Positions 1-13,100 of a stretch of DNA of 64,000 nucleotides are shown piece after piece (position 1 is the stretch's first letter; the number at the start of each line of letters is the position of its first letter). This DNA comes from Nyssa sinensis (lineage: Eukaryota > Streptophyta > Magnoliopsida > Cornales > Nyssaceae), in assembly GCA_008638375.1 (NCBI GenBank), contig CM018031.1:3571001-3635000 (forward strand), given 5' to 3'. The notes below the pieces were generated by a model. It had not been told where the DNA came from. It searched no databases and was given only the letters and a program-made list of their open reading frames with translations. The position numbers and the translations under genes are program-made.

Positions 1-1760
1 AAACACATAAAGATAGTAAAAAAGATATTTGTAAAAGGTAATTTTAATGGCATGTAAGAAAAAAATTGTAAAAGATGTAAGAACTAAATTTTGCAGTCTC
101 AGTTGATTTTTAAAAAGGGATGTGCATTTAATAATTTTTAAATGGGGGTCAAATAAAAATTTAATATACTTTTATTTGATTAGAAGAATAAATCAATTAT
201 TATATAAAAATTCTAAAATTGTTCATGAAAAAAGTCTATTCTCATTAATTATTTTAGACATATATATTAAAAGACGTATAAAAAAAAATAAAGAGATTAA
301 AAAAATTAAAAATTGGATTATAAAATTTAAAAGAATATAAAGATGAGAAATTTTAGAGTAAAAGGTCATAATAAATAGCATGAAACTTAGATGATGAAAC
401 TAATATAATGTAAAATGGAATAGCACAAAAAAATCTTGGAGAATAAAAAAGAATGGGACCATTCCATTCTTTTAATGAATTAGGTTTAAGATAAAGGAAA
501 ATTCAAAAGATTTAATCATATTTGATAGTTTTAATAAATGATGATAAAATTAAAGACAAATGAAAAGTTATTTTTGAGGTGCTATTAAATTAAAATCATA
601 TAAAAAATTGAAGTATAGAGAATTTCATGAACAATTAAGACAATATATTTTTTCATAAGTTTAGAGTGTTTGAAATAAAAAAATTCATTAAGAATGATAA
701 AAATCGGTAAGACTTTAGAATCAAATAATATTCTTATTGAGGTTGAATGTGTTTAGGTGATGTAGGCGTGTCTTGGAGACACTCCTAACAAATTAATAAG
801 TCAAATTTTGAAACTCTAGGAAGAAAATAATCGAACATTGATTCAGTCTCAAGACAAATGCATTTGACAATCAATTTGGGTTTATACTTTGAAGATTAAC
901 TATAAATGGTATTCAATTATTAAGAAAAATGATAGAGAGATACCGAGGAAAAAAATAAAGATCTTCACAATATATTTATTGATTCGAAGCAAACCTGTGA
1001 TAGAATCCCTCGAAATCTAATATAGTGAGTTTTAAAGAGAAATGACTTACAAAATAATACATTAAAATGATAAAAAAATATATATATATATATATATGTA
1101 TGATGGAACTGTAACTACTATAAAGATAATTATTAGAGAATTAAGTGAATTTCGATCATAGTAAATCAAAATCAGGGTCAACATTAAGTCATTTTCTTTT
1201 TTACTTTAATAATGAATGAGCTAACTAAGTATATACAAGATAAAGTTTCATAATATGTATGCTCGTTGCTAATGATATTATTTTGATTGATGAAAATAAA
1301 ATATGGGTAAATGAAAAAATTAGTGATTTGGAAAAAGACTTTAAAATCAAAACAGTTCAAGATAAGTATAATAAAAATTGAATGTCTTGTATGTAACTTC
1401 AATAAAACTAGAAATACAAATAAGGATGTAATAAAAAGTGAAAATCAAGAGTTTAAGAGAGAGAAATTAGAGATGATGTAACTCGTAGACCTAAAGCAAC
1501 ATAAGTCAAGTGAAGGAGTGCATCTAACGTACTGTGCAATTGACATATATTTTTAAAATTAAAATAAAATTTTTATAGAATAATCATTAGATCAGCAATT
1601 TTGTATGTAGTAAAATGTTGCATGATTAAAAGACAATATCCCAAAAAAATATTAAAATTCATGTGTGATAAAAAAATAAAAATAAATAAACACATATAAG
1701 AGTCGATAAAAATAACATTAATAGAAAATAAAATGATAGAAAACTACTTAAGGAGTTATC
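1..1760 (+). mobile_element. Decayed RTE-like LINE, reverse transcriptase and 3' part
   Basis: Translating in shifting frames gives successive blocks of a plant RTE-type non-LTR reverse transcriptase. QFGFI starts near 876, LLRKMIERYRG lies near 914-949, and MYDG near 1096 (family block: IKDMYDG). NDIILIDE at 1271-1294 corresponds to the catalytic FADDIVLIDE block. DDVTRR is near 1473-1490 and FYRIIIRSAILY near 1570-1606, matching the C-terminal FY..AIRPAMLYG block. The blocks are in family order but are separated by many stops and frame changes, so nothing is translatable. The first Asp of the catalytic pair has become Asn. The element probably begins left of the window. The clade name rests on motif recall, not on a search. 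Confidence 0.75.
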
Positions 1761-1766
1761 ACCTTG

Positions 1767-1806
<40 letters not shown>

Positions 1807-2031
1807 AAATTAGGTTATTGAATCCATTTAGTTGTTGGGACTTATACCATAAGCGTATAATTGGGAATTTGATTTAGGGCATAAAAGTAGTTGATGGATG
1901 GGACCAACAAAATTTTCTTTTCTTTTTTGTTTTTTCTTGTACAAAGACGTAAGAGGCATGTCTGAAAACTATTTTGGGATTGACAGTTGGATGTAGTTGG
2001 CAATTTTGTTCTTTTCCAAGTTCTTGCATTT

Positions 2032-2066
<35 letters not shown>

Positions 2067-4828
2067 TATCCTGTTATCAGACCAACATATTTCGAGTATT
2101 TAAAAAATTCTCAAATTATATAAAATATGCGAAATAATTCTCACATTTTTTTTTCAAATAATTATATCATAGGAAATTTATGTTTTATATATTCTTGAGA
2201 CATCAATTTTCCTTTAAGACATTAGTTTTTTTTACTAAAAAATTTATATAATTTTTTTCGAATAACTTTTGAATACAAATAATTTTAATATTGAATAATT
2301 ACCGTAGGCAGAATTTATCAGTATTGTTTTTATACATTTTTAAATTTTAATTTAGATGTTCTACCAAAAATACTTAAATAAAGAAATAAATAAGAAAGTT
2401 ATGGGTTTTTCAGTAAATTAGGACATATAATGGATCCAAATACTGTCCAGTATCCGAGAGAGGGAACAGGCCCCCACTTGGTCAGTTGGTCCTTTTGTTT
2501 AGTCTTCTCAGCATAACAATCCATCTCACAGGGTCCCACAAGGGTTCCCTCAAACAGACAAACTCACTCCTTTAATTACATGAACACCACTAACGGCAAC
2601 AACAAACGGCGTGAAGTGTAATAATTAGGAATCTAAAGGCTTTAAACCAAATAATTACAAAGTAAAAGACATAGTACCATCGAACGATTAAAACAAATCA
2701 TCAAACACTCATCGAACGGCGGAAATGAGTCGATTCCTTTTTTCTGTTCAGACGCACACGCTGTTACCGTACCCTCGAGCCTCACGAGTACTAAATTACT
2801 CAATTGCCCTTAGTGAAAGAGGAGAATGCCTAACTTTGAACAAAAATAAATTATTTATTCCATTCATAAATAAAACAAATATTTTAATACTCCAAATTAC
2901 AAGAATGATGGGACCCACATCTCTTAAATACATATAACTCATTTGTATATTTTTTACCTTACTTTAGTACCAATTAATGTTTTTTTTCTATTTTTAGTGT
3001 TTTTTTTTGTTTGGTTAAATAGAAAAAACCTCAATCTCTCCTTTTGTTTTATTCTTCTTTCTGTTTTTGCTGATGCTGTCTGTTAAAATTCTATCCCTAT
3101 CTTTATCAAATTGAGTTTCATAAAAAGTAATTTGGAGAGGTTCAGGTTATAATAAAGTAATTTTATTATTGTATTAAAATTCATTTATTTTTTTACAATT
3201 TAAAATATAAATTAAATTAAATTTCAGTATTCATCTTTACTTTGATTAAGCAAATGACTTTATGTTAAATTTATTTAATATTAAAAAATATATATCCTAA
3301 ATAATGTGACAGTAATTATTGAAATTTGGTTCACATTGTGACTATCACAATTAAGAAAGAAAGAATTATTATTATTATTATTATTTTTAGCGGCTCTTTG
3401 GTTCTTGGCAACTATAGTGATGATTTTGGCATTTCGGCAGTAATTTGATATTAAAACGACTTTTAATTTGTGAGATGTGTGAAAAAATTGTTCTTAATAA
3501 TTCAAAATTATATATAAAATAAAAATTTGAACAAGAAAGTGATATACGTAAAATAAGTTTCTGTTATATTGTAACATTTGAAATAAATGTATGTAATTCA
3601 AGAATTTATTGAATACTCAAGATAAATTCTAAAATCTACATTCTACATTTGATGAGAATTCAAAATTTTTGAAGCAATTCTACTATATAACATTAAGAGA
3701 TCTCAAGTTTAGACTTTGAAATACTTTTTCAAGCTTAAATATTGAAATTCTAGGCCATATATATATATATATGCATACCTTATAAATCTATCCTCTATTG
3801 ATATTAGATATATCATAAGCAGATGTGACACTCTAGCGGCTATTCCACCATCTTACCATTTACTAGGGAATAAAATGAAGCTCAAATGTCTGCCAGTTCA
3901 AACTTCAAAGTGAAGAACAATAATAGTATTGGGCAAAAAAGAATGGCAATTGAACGTGTTTGAAATGACACATCTCTTTTTCAACTCAGAAGAAATTGTT
4001 CCTAAAATATGTTTACTTTTTTCTGATAGAATAGGACAGATTTTACTTGGAGTATTCATTTAACTATTTTAATTTTATTTAATTCAACTAATACATTTCA
4101 AATAAACCATTCTATATCTATATATATATATATAAACAATTACAATAATATTGTTTCATTTCATAAATATATAACTCTAAAATTCTAATACGAGATTATA
4201 AAATTTCATTATAAAATTAGTTATGTAACAAAAAAAAAAGTATTTTGTTATTTTATTTCATATAATTAAGTCCGAATATGCCTTTATTTATAACTCACCT
4301 CAAATTCTATTGAAATTCATCAAACCCAATCTAATAAAGGAATATGAGCAATTTTCAACGAATTGGGTTAAATTTTTATTATAAAATATGACATATATTA
4401 ACAAATTCTTTTGTTTAATTTTGCTCAGTCACATAAAAAAAAAGTTGGTCTTAGTTTGCATGTACCCCCTGAAGCAACAGGTCAACACTTAATAGTTAAG
4501 AGGCTTCTGATGTACGAGTTCTGGGACTCAAAATATTCCCAATAGAGATATGAAGTAGCAACATATTTAAATACTAAACTATCAAAGATTTCAACTCTCA
4601 AAAGGTCCACCACCATGAGGATAAGTTTTAAACGACTACTTTCAAGCAAAGTTGACCATGGGTACAGTTGAAGGCACTCACTCGCAAAATATTTAGTGAT
4701 AATGTCGGATGGAGTGAGATGAGACTTGAGTCCTAAGTTGTTGAATTCTTCACCTTTTTTATTTGTTTATTTATTAGAGTGATGGGGTATTATAATTAAT
4801 TAAATAATACAATGACAATATTATTATT
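1761..4828. other. Gene-free, AT-rich intergenic sequence
   Basis: No supportable gene. It holds a (TA)n microsatellite at about 1770-1803 and a (CT)n tract at about 2036-2063. The latter creates a spurious Arg-Glu repeat reading frame on the minus strand. The block at about 2430-2900 is less AT-rich and lacks obvious repeats. It contains no reading frame I can relate to a protein. Confidence 0.6.
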
Positions 4829-5172
4829 TGGAGGTGTAGCTGAACGGTAAAGGTTTTGAGAATAAAATCTAAGACTGCACTTGAATAGTAATTCATATAT
4901 AATTTTTTCAAAATTTTGTAATTAATTTTTTAAAAACCGTGAAAATGCATTTGGACATGATAATCTAAATTTTAAAAATTAAAAAAAATTGAATAGCTTG
5001 CCAAACGCGTATCCTATATTTTAAAATTAAAAATCTGTTTTTGAAAATGTAACCAAACAAACCTAAGTGTCTCGATTTTGAGTCTCTTCTGCGCTGATCG
5101 ACTTGAATGTCACGGAAAGTGAAACTTGGTATGATGTGCGTAAACAAGCCTAAAATACCCCTATCGATTTAT
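4829..5172 (+). repeat. SINE-like remnant with tRNA-type A box
   Basis: GGAGGTGTAGCTGAACGG at the left end resembles the start and A box of a tRNA-derived SINE. A weak B-box-like stretch, CACTTGAATAG, follows about 35 bases later. The right part, about 5068-5150, contains TGAGTCTCTTCTGCGCTGATCG followed by AGTGAAACTT and GTGCGTAA. The same ordered motifs recur at about 45718-45835, so this is a dispersed repeat. The middle contains unrelated AT-rich sequence, so the ends are uncertain and two adjacent repeats are possible. Confidence 0.35.
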
Positions 5173-8100
5173 CCAAAAAAAAAAAATACAATAACAATAT
5201 TACATAACAAATAAATGAAGACACAATTAGAAGACGGTCAAATATGAGTTTTGGATAAATAATTTAACTTAAATCATGAATAGGTAAAAATAAAATAATA
5301 TTCAATCTCTTTGAGAAAATTTTTCAAACTTCTTTTTTTGTGTACAATGATGAAAAATATAAACTATTCTAAGTATGTTTATGTGTGATATACGAGACTT
5401 GAATTCTAATCTACTCCGTGTGTATAAAGAGATTTTATTAACACAATTATGTAGTATAATTGACCATTACCAATAGATGTTCCATCATATCATATTTTAT
5501 ATTTAAACTTTTATAAAGTTGGTAAAGATACATTGAATTACCATATCAGATAGTCCCGCAAATTATGGGAACGATGATTGTGGCAATTGAAATGAAAATT
5601 TTATAGTGAAACACTAGTTTCATACTGCCGCCCTTGTGATTTAAATTTAATGCATGCCACCCTTTAAGTCCACAACAAAAACAGAAGATCGTCCTTGTCT
5701 TTTTCTAATTATGCTATTTCATTTTATTTCATCATTGGATTTTCTTTTAAATTAGGACAGTTGAAAACTTCTTGATAGTTTTTCAAATTCTTTTTTCTTA
5801 AACAAAATTAGAGAATTATAGTTGTCCAATGAAAGCATTCCTCTAAGCGGCTCTTTGGAAGACCATCGGAAGCGCTAAAAGAAGTGGTCGTAGTCAATTT
5901 AGATTCTCTTTATTTAAAATAAACTAATAAGATCGATTTCTTTTTTAATGTGGGACCATCACATGTTGAATCCATTTATAATAGAACATGCGTTGTGTTA
6001 GAAATGGACTTCTTCATTTTATTTTGAAATCTTTTGGGTTGGTGGCAAAGATGGAGAAAAACTATTTATCTCATTTGGGATACAAGTCTAGCAAACCGTC
6101 TCTTCCATTAAGTATTTGTAAATGATAAATCATTCTTTTAAGTGACGATTCTCTAGCAACATTAGTTTGCTACTCTCTTTTTATACATTAAAATTTTTTA
6201 TTTATCTTACTGCGACCCAAAAAAAAAAAAACTCAAGACTTTGTAGTTACGCAATTTCATTTAATTCATGATAAATGTGATGGTTGATTTTTTTGATGTA
6301 ACCCTAGTCCTCCCTCATTTGGGTATCAAAAAATTGGGACCCGTTTCTATAAATAATGCAAGTAGAGTAGGGAAGACATGAGATGACTCTCTACCTTATG
6401 TTCCATAAAAATAAGATCCATTGAATTTGACTAAAGGAAAAAAGATCTTTTAGAAAACTTGAACATTTGTTGCAAGTCATCTGCATTCCTTATATGTATG
6501 TCCAGAATGGAGTAGAGTGGCTGTAAGTGGGTGAGATGTTCCCTTCATTTACTATTTGTTTGAAAATAGAAAGGCATGTGTGCCAGTGCCAAAGAGTGGG
6601 GAGTGGGACCTTTTTTGTCAAACACGTTTGCTGAAATTAGCTACTTACTTCAACTGCTTTCTGCATATGCATCTTATTAGTTGCTTTACTTGAGAAATGG
6701 AGAAGCTTTTCAACTCAACTCAAATATTGTTTTGAAGATAACCATGTTCCCTAAATGTTAAAATACTAAAAGTTTATAACAATTAATCTTTTAATAGATT
6801 TTCTCATCTCATTTTCTTACAGTGTAAGAATGAAACCCAATATAGTAAAACATTGTGCCTCATGAAAATAGTTGTTTTTGTTTTATAAAAATAATTGTTT
6901 TATTCTTTTATACAATATTTTCTAAGCATGTTATTCTACAAATGTATACAGACTATCGCAGAGGATGAGTCCAAATGGCACTGGTTGCATTATTAGAAAT
7001 GGTGGTTTCATCACCTATCATTCTATTGACTATCAAATCGATTAGCATCCAGGAGAAGGACCCACAAATACAGTAGATGAATAAATGACAAAAAAACATG
7101 AAATTTAAAGTATAAATAGCCAAACGAGGGTGGTGCCAATTTGTCAAAAAGGTCTGTGACTACTCACCAAAAAGCCAGTGTTTGGTATCTCAACTTTTTT
7201 ATTTTGTTTTTTAATTTCCAATTGGGTCAGTCTGATATTATCTTGTTTTTGCATGGCTGCATCAATCCACATTGATTAAGTCTATCAACATTAAGAAATT
7301 AATACACCTTCTTATTGCTTTTGGAAGGTCTAATACTAGTGTTAAGAAGAAGAAAAAACACTTAATGCCAAACAAATGAAACATCTTCAAAGAGAACAAA
7401 AGTGTGATTGAAAGAAAAAAGCAATTCTTCAAACTCACTTTTGTGGGTAAGAGAAGGTTTCAACACCTATTAAACTGTGTTGGATTCAAAAATTATAGTT
7501 AAGAAAGTAAAATCATAAATTTCAAATTTAGAAGGACACACACACACACATATATATATAAATGAGAGGGGGGAAGTCCATTTAAAAAATTCTTCCAAAA
7601 TAAGAAGCAAAAAATACAATGTCTGAACCTAGTCCCCCCTCTCGCCACTACTATTAAGGGCTATTTGCGGGAGCAGCAGGTTGCATTTTTTAGGGGCTAA
7701 TCCCGCCAAAAACTCCTGGAACAGCTTTTGACGGGACAGCTGGAAAACGCATCTCGCTCGCACAAACTGACACTAAGCTTCACTGAGGACAAACCTGACT
7801 AGGGTTATGCTAGCTAGCAAGGGTTGTTTGGCAGCTCAACTTTAGGACCAGCCCCTTCATGAATTCTTGTGTTTTGTATCACTAATCAACAATTGAACAA
7901 TTTCTTGGGCATAATCATGATTCTTGGTGCATTATTGCAGTTAGCTAACTTTTGCTGCAAGTGGGCTACTCAAATCCTTTTCGCGGCTTGAAAAACATTC
8001 CCTCTGTTCTTTTGCCTTAAATCATTAGTGCAGTAGTCAAAGAACAAAATTGTGCTCGTATCTATTTTTTTATTACAGTATTTTTAAGTTGAAGTAGAGA

Positions 8101-9335
8101 TATTTGGATCTCCAAACAAGCTTAAAATTATATGGTTTGGCGTTTGGGACAAGGTCGACGGCAAGGAAACATATTAAAATTATGTTCTCACAAAAAAAAA
8201 AAATTCTCAAATTATGTTTCTATGGCAAAGCATGTTTTTACGTTATTGTCGTCCCTCCACACATGCACTATATTATTCATTTGAGACTTCGTAGAGTATT
8301 TCTGGGTCCATTTCACTTCGAGATGGTAGTACAAATTTTATTTTTGTGATTTTTTCTTTCTCATAAAATATGAATGAGACTGTTTATCATCAAGGTGATC
8401 GTGAAACTTTGTGTATTGAGTACAACCTTTTTCTATTTTGAAAAGAATAAGCTCGGGCTATGCTATATTGGCTTGCTTCGTAGCTCAAAATTTAAGAATA
8501 GCTACTTCAATCCTTTAAGTTTTGCATCCTAATCCTCATTTTCAGTGCATCATTATCTCAGTTGACAAACTTTGGTCTCAAGTGGGCTACACTAGACTAG
8601 GTTTTTTTTTTTTTTTTTTTAAGCTAAGTCATCAATAAAGTTTCTTATGAATATGCTTTCAGTAGGCTCGAAATCGTGACCGAGCTTATGAAATAGAGAT
8701 AGATGACCAACTAAACTAACCTAAATCATTAGCACACATTCATGTCTTAGAAAACATTTTTTCTATCATTCTAGTTCAATAATGCAAGAGATACATTAGT
8801 CATGAAATGTGCAACTTTATGTTTATTTATGAAGTAAGGTTGCCAGTGAGCCACGTCAAGTTGAACCTGCATTTTAAGTAAAGATCTAGTAGTATAGTCA
8901 AACAAAACCTCTTGAAACCAGACAGGTTTGGATTGGATTAGTGGACTCACATAATAAACTCTTTGTAGGGGTTATAAATAAACTAGGATGAATTTCAATG
9001 TATACATATTCTTCATGATTAAGCTAAGTCAAACCAAACAGATATAGTCAAGTCGGGTTGGTGGGTTAGTCTAAAATATCATAAAAGCCTAATCATAAGG
9101 GAGTAAAGTGCCATCAAAGAAATGAGGACGATCAACGGCACTGTCGGACATATCTGTTTGAATTTTTTTTATGAAAGCTATTTATAAATTAAAGTAAGAA
9201 CTAATTATTACCTTTGCCATTAATCAAGTTTGTCAACTCGTACATTCCACCCTATTATAGGTTGGGTCGGATTCTTTGTTAGAGATCTATCTTAAAAAGA
9301 CTCTTAAATCAAAGTTATATAGTTTTATAAATTAA
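5173..9335. other. Gene-free intergenic sequence
   Basis: No gene is supported. There is a (CA)n/(TA)n microsatellite at about 7538-7560 and poly-T at about 8602-8620. The stretch at about 7620-7860 is more GC-rich than its surroundings but has no long open frame. Scattered short frames on both strands have no recognisable domain. Confidence 0.55.
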
Positions 9336-9508
9336 TAAATTTGATTGTAATTCATAAATTATTAAAAAAAAAACTCATGCATTCCTCAATTTTGGCACTG
9401 ATTTATAACAGTTAAAAGGATAAATTTGATTGTAATTTATAAATTGTTAAAAAAAAAAAATCATGCATTTCTCAATTTTGACACTGATTTGTAACGGTTA
9501 AAAAGATA
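9336..9508. repeat. Two-copy 85-bp tandem repeat
   Basis: The block from TTGATTGTAATTCATAAATT through poly-A, CATGCATT, CTCAATTTTG and CACTGATTT to the GTTAAAA motif occurs twice. The shared TTGATTGTAA lies at 9341 and again at 9426, a period of 85 bases with a few substitutions. Confidence 0.85.
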
Positions 9509-9997
9509 TTGAGAATGCACATCAACTGGAGTAATTATTTGATGGTTTTTTAGGATCATGATCCCAAGTGTTACATGAATGACTACATCAATAATAGGGT
9601 ATTGTAAATACATATATAACTTATTATTTAATTGTTAAAATTATTATGACAGAACGATTGAATATTTTCTCCATCAACATTGCGGATGTACACTGTCCCA
9701 AGCTTTCGGCCCTCTTTGCATTTATTGATGCAAATTGGGTAGGGGATCTCATTGACCCACTAGGTCTCATGGATCATGGGTTTTACTTTTGTGAGCGAAT
9801 GATCCCAAGGTGCACAGGCGTGAAGCTACTTAGTAGGTTAGTCGAGTTCTAGTTATTCTCAAATTTTTTTAAAAAAAATTTATAGATATAAAATTTTAAT
9901 CATTTTTAAACTAGTTTATTATAAAATTTACTTTCAATTTAATTTTTTTTATTTCTCACTTAAAATCATAGCGTATTATTTAAAAATTTTGTCCAAC

Positions 9998-10152
9998 AAT
10001 CTTTATTTATCATTTGACTCAATTTTCAAGCCCCCAAAAAAAACTTTTTAAAGAGAATAAATTAAAAAACTTTTGTCTAATGTAATCTTTATTTATCATT
10101 TATCTCAATTCTGAACCCCCCAAAAAACTTTTTCAAAGAGGATAAATTGGCT
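9998..10152. repeat. Two-copy ~86-bp tandem repeat
   Basis: AATCTTTATTTATCATTT, then CTCAATT, a C-run followed by an A-run, then AAAGAG.ATAAATT, appears from about 9998 and again from about 10084. The copies differ by several substitutions and small indels. Confidence 0.8.
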
Positions 10153-13100
10153 TTTCGAAATGGTTGAGCTCTAATTTTTTTTTTTTTTTGTGAGAAGTTA
10201 GATTACAAAACTAGACAATTGAAAAATAATGTGTATCATTGTTGATCATGTAATAATGGTTAGGATTGAAGCGAGCCAAACGTAGCTTAAAGACCATCAA
10301 AAGACAGATAGGACTTGTACTATAGAAATGATTACTTTGAGTGGTCTTAAAGTTGATTATGCTCAAAGAAAAGAGATCACAAATAAAAAAAAAAAGCTCA
10401 GCCCCAGTTGTTTGTTGATGCTGAAAGGCTTTTTCCAGTTGAATGGGATTTTCATTCACGTGGCTTTGTTCTTGACATTACACCATCTAACAATGATTAC
10501 TTTCTTAAAAGATGCATGTTTAAAGAGATCCATCCATCCAAGTATCTTCCACGAAAATGAAATCATTACTCAATAGTATTTTTTTTTCTTTTAACTTTTA
10601 AGTAAGAATATTGTTTCTAAATACAAAACTAAAATTTAACATAACTAACTATAACTACTTACGTAAATGTAAAATTTATGCAAGTGTGATGAGAGTGAAT
10701 TTTATACCAATGTGAGTAGTAATATTAGTTGCGTTAAATTTTGATTATGTCGTAAAATAATATTTTTAAATTAAAAAATAAAGAAAAATATTCAATAATA
10801 CGATAATAATATGTTTTTGCTACTTATGATTTGTTAATTTTGTAAATTTATATAGATTTTACTATAATATTAATATCATAATGACGGTAGCATAGTATTG
10901 CTGTCTTATTGAACTGAAAATCGAAATTTACTTTGTTGCAAAAAACAATAAACAAAGCCAATGAGGATACATATAGATGAGAATCACTTGTGTTTTTAGC
11001 TAGAGAAAGGAAGATTTTTGCTTCATCCGCTTGATTCTCAAATAGAATGTGCTCGCTTTGAAAGATGCCATTATATGTGTTAAATCATGTGTCACAAAAT
11101 ATTACTTATTTTACTTTGATTTGGGCATTACTGGACCTATATAAATCCTACAAAAATAACAAATTAGTGACATTAACACCATGTTAGCGTTTCATTAAAT
11201 TCTTTCCTCTTAAAATAGGACTAATGAATTTTTTTTTTATGATTTTAGTAAGATAATAAATTTTACTTGAATCCCTATAAAAATACTGAAGTCATAAAAG
11301 TCATTACAGTATGTGAGGGTACACTGAATTAGTTTATCAGATGACATCATTCATCAAAATTTTTTTTTTTAAAATCTAAATAAAAAGATCAAACATATTC
11401 AATAATTATAAAAATACTGTAAACACATCTTCCACTAAATCAAAACCAAATTGATTTACCAAACATTTTTCTTAGAGGGTATTTAAATGGACGAAATTTT
11501 AATAATCGTGAGCATTAGTATGACTTCTTTAAAAACAATGAGTTAAGAATGTCTTTATTTCAAGTAAAATGGAGTGTTTTATTTCTCTCACAAAATAAAT
11601 AGAGTTCACATGTTAAAATTATAATATTTTTTAAATTTTAAAAATAGTCTTTATTTATTTATGAGAGAAATAAAGAATGTCTATTTCAATTGTAATGAAA
11701 ATATTAAAAGAAAAAAAACAAGAGTATAATGTGATTCACATATTTCATTTAAGAATCTAATATTCAACCAACCCAAAAAATTCACAAATTTGATTTAAGA
11801 ATCTAATATTCATCGATTGGACCAACAGCCATGTAAAATTACACAGACACACCTCTATTCCTGAGCTCCTAACACCTCTGACACACAATTAAAACTTTCT
11901 TAAGTGAAAATTGCAACCACAATCATGTGAAAAAACTCTAGTATTAAAAACTTCATTTTTTTGTATTTATTTAATGAAACGAGGCAAGAATACTGAGTGA
12001 GGAAGGGAGGGAGGCGATACTCATAGGAAGCTGCCTACTTATTGGACCTCTCCTTCTGTGCCCACTTTTTGAACATTCAGTGACTTCTGCCCCCATCCCC
12101 CTACTACTAACACTACATCTCGAAAAAATAATTGGTGTGGCTTACATATTTTTAATATTATCATGTCATATTTATTATAATTTATTTTTTAAAATAAATC
12201 ATAACATATTAAAAAGTATTTCATGTTTTTAATATATGTAATAATTAAATAATATATTATATGTGTATTTAAAAAAAATATTATTGCACGTAATTTTTAA
12301 TTAACAAGTGAATAATTACTTATGACACAGTTAGTCAAGTATACTGAGATATATTTTTTGTTTTTTTAATATCTGACAACTTATTATCTACGTAACAAAT
12401 GATGGTTTGCATGACATTCATACTAAAATTTTTAATTTATTTGATCCTAAAAAGTCTAAGAATAAAATAATATAGAGAAAATTTATAATCATCTAAATCA
12501 AATTTTAATGTGATTAATATGTTAAATTAGAAAATTATTATCACATTATTTATATTATGCGTTTAAAATTAATATGAATGACTATCAAAAATTAAAAAAA
12601 AAAATGCTACCCTACATGTGGACTTTTTTATATTTGAACTTGCTTGTTCAGTACGACTATTGAATAAATAAATCATGGTTAAAGAAGTAATTAATTACTC
12701 ATAAGTGTAATTAAATGAATAATTAAGAAAAAGATTAAGTTAGAAGTCAAAAAAAGTGATAGGGCAGGGAGTAAATTCCGAGGGGAATTTCAACGTTCAA
12801 AATTCAAAGCTCAAGGTCCAAGGTATTTGTTACCCTGAATTTTTCACATGGTGGGTCCATGTTGCCCCACCGCATTCATACAATTCTGTGGTCCCAATGT
12901 CATTTCTTAACCGTCCGATCACAATCAATGTTCGTCCTTTGTTTAATGTTTATTCCCCCTCCCATCCCTATCATCCAGCTCCTAGGCTATATAACACGAC
13001 AAGTTTCTTAAACACTGCCAAAGTCGTCTGCTTGGGTTTTATTCTGGTGTTGTAGCAATGAGCCATTTGCTCGATTTAACTCACTAGTCTATGACCATAG

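Noticed and set aside
1874..2065. Minus-strand frame with Arg-Glu repeats
   Set aside because: It is the translation of a (CT)n microsatellite and has no other coding signals. The same applies to the frame at 16405-16620.
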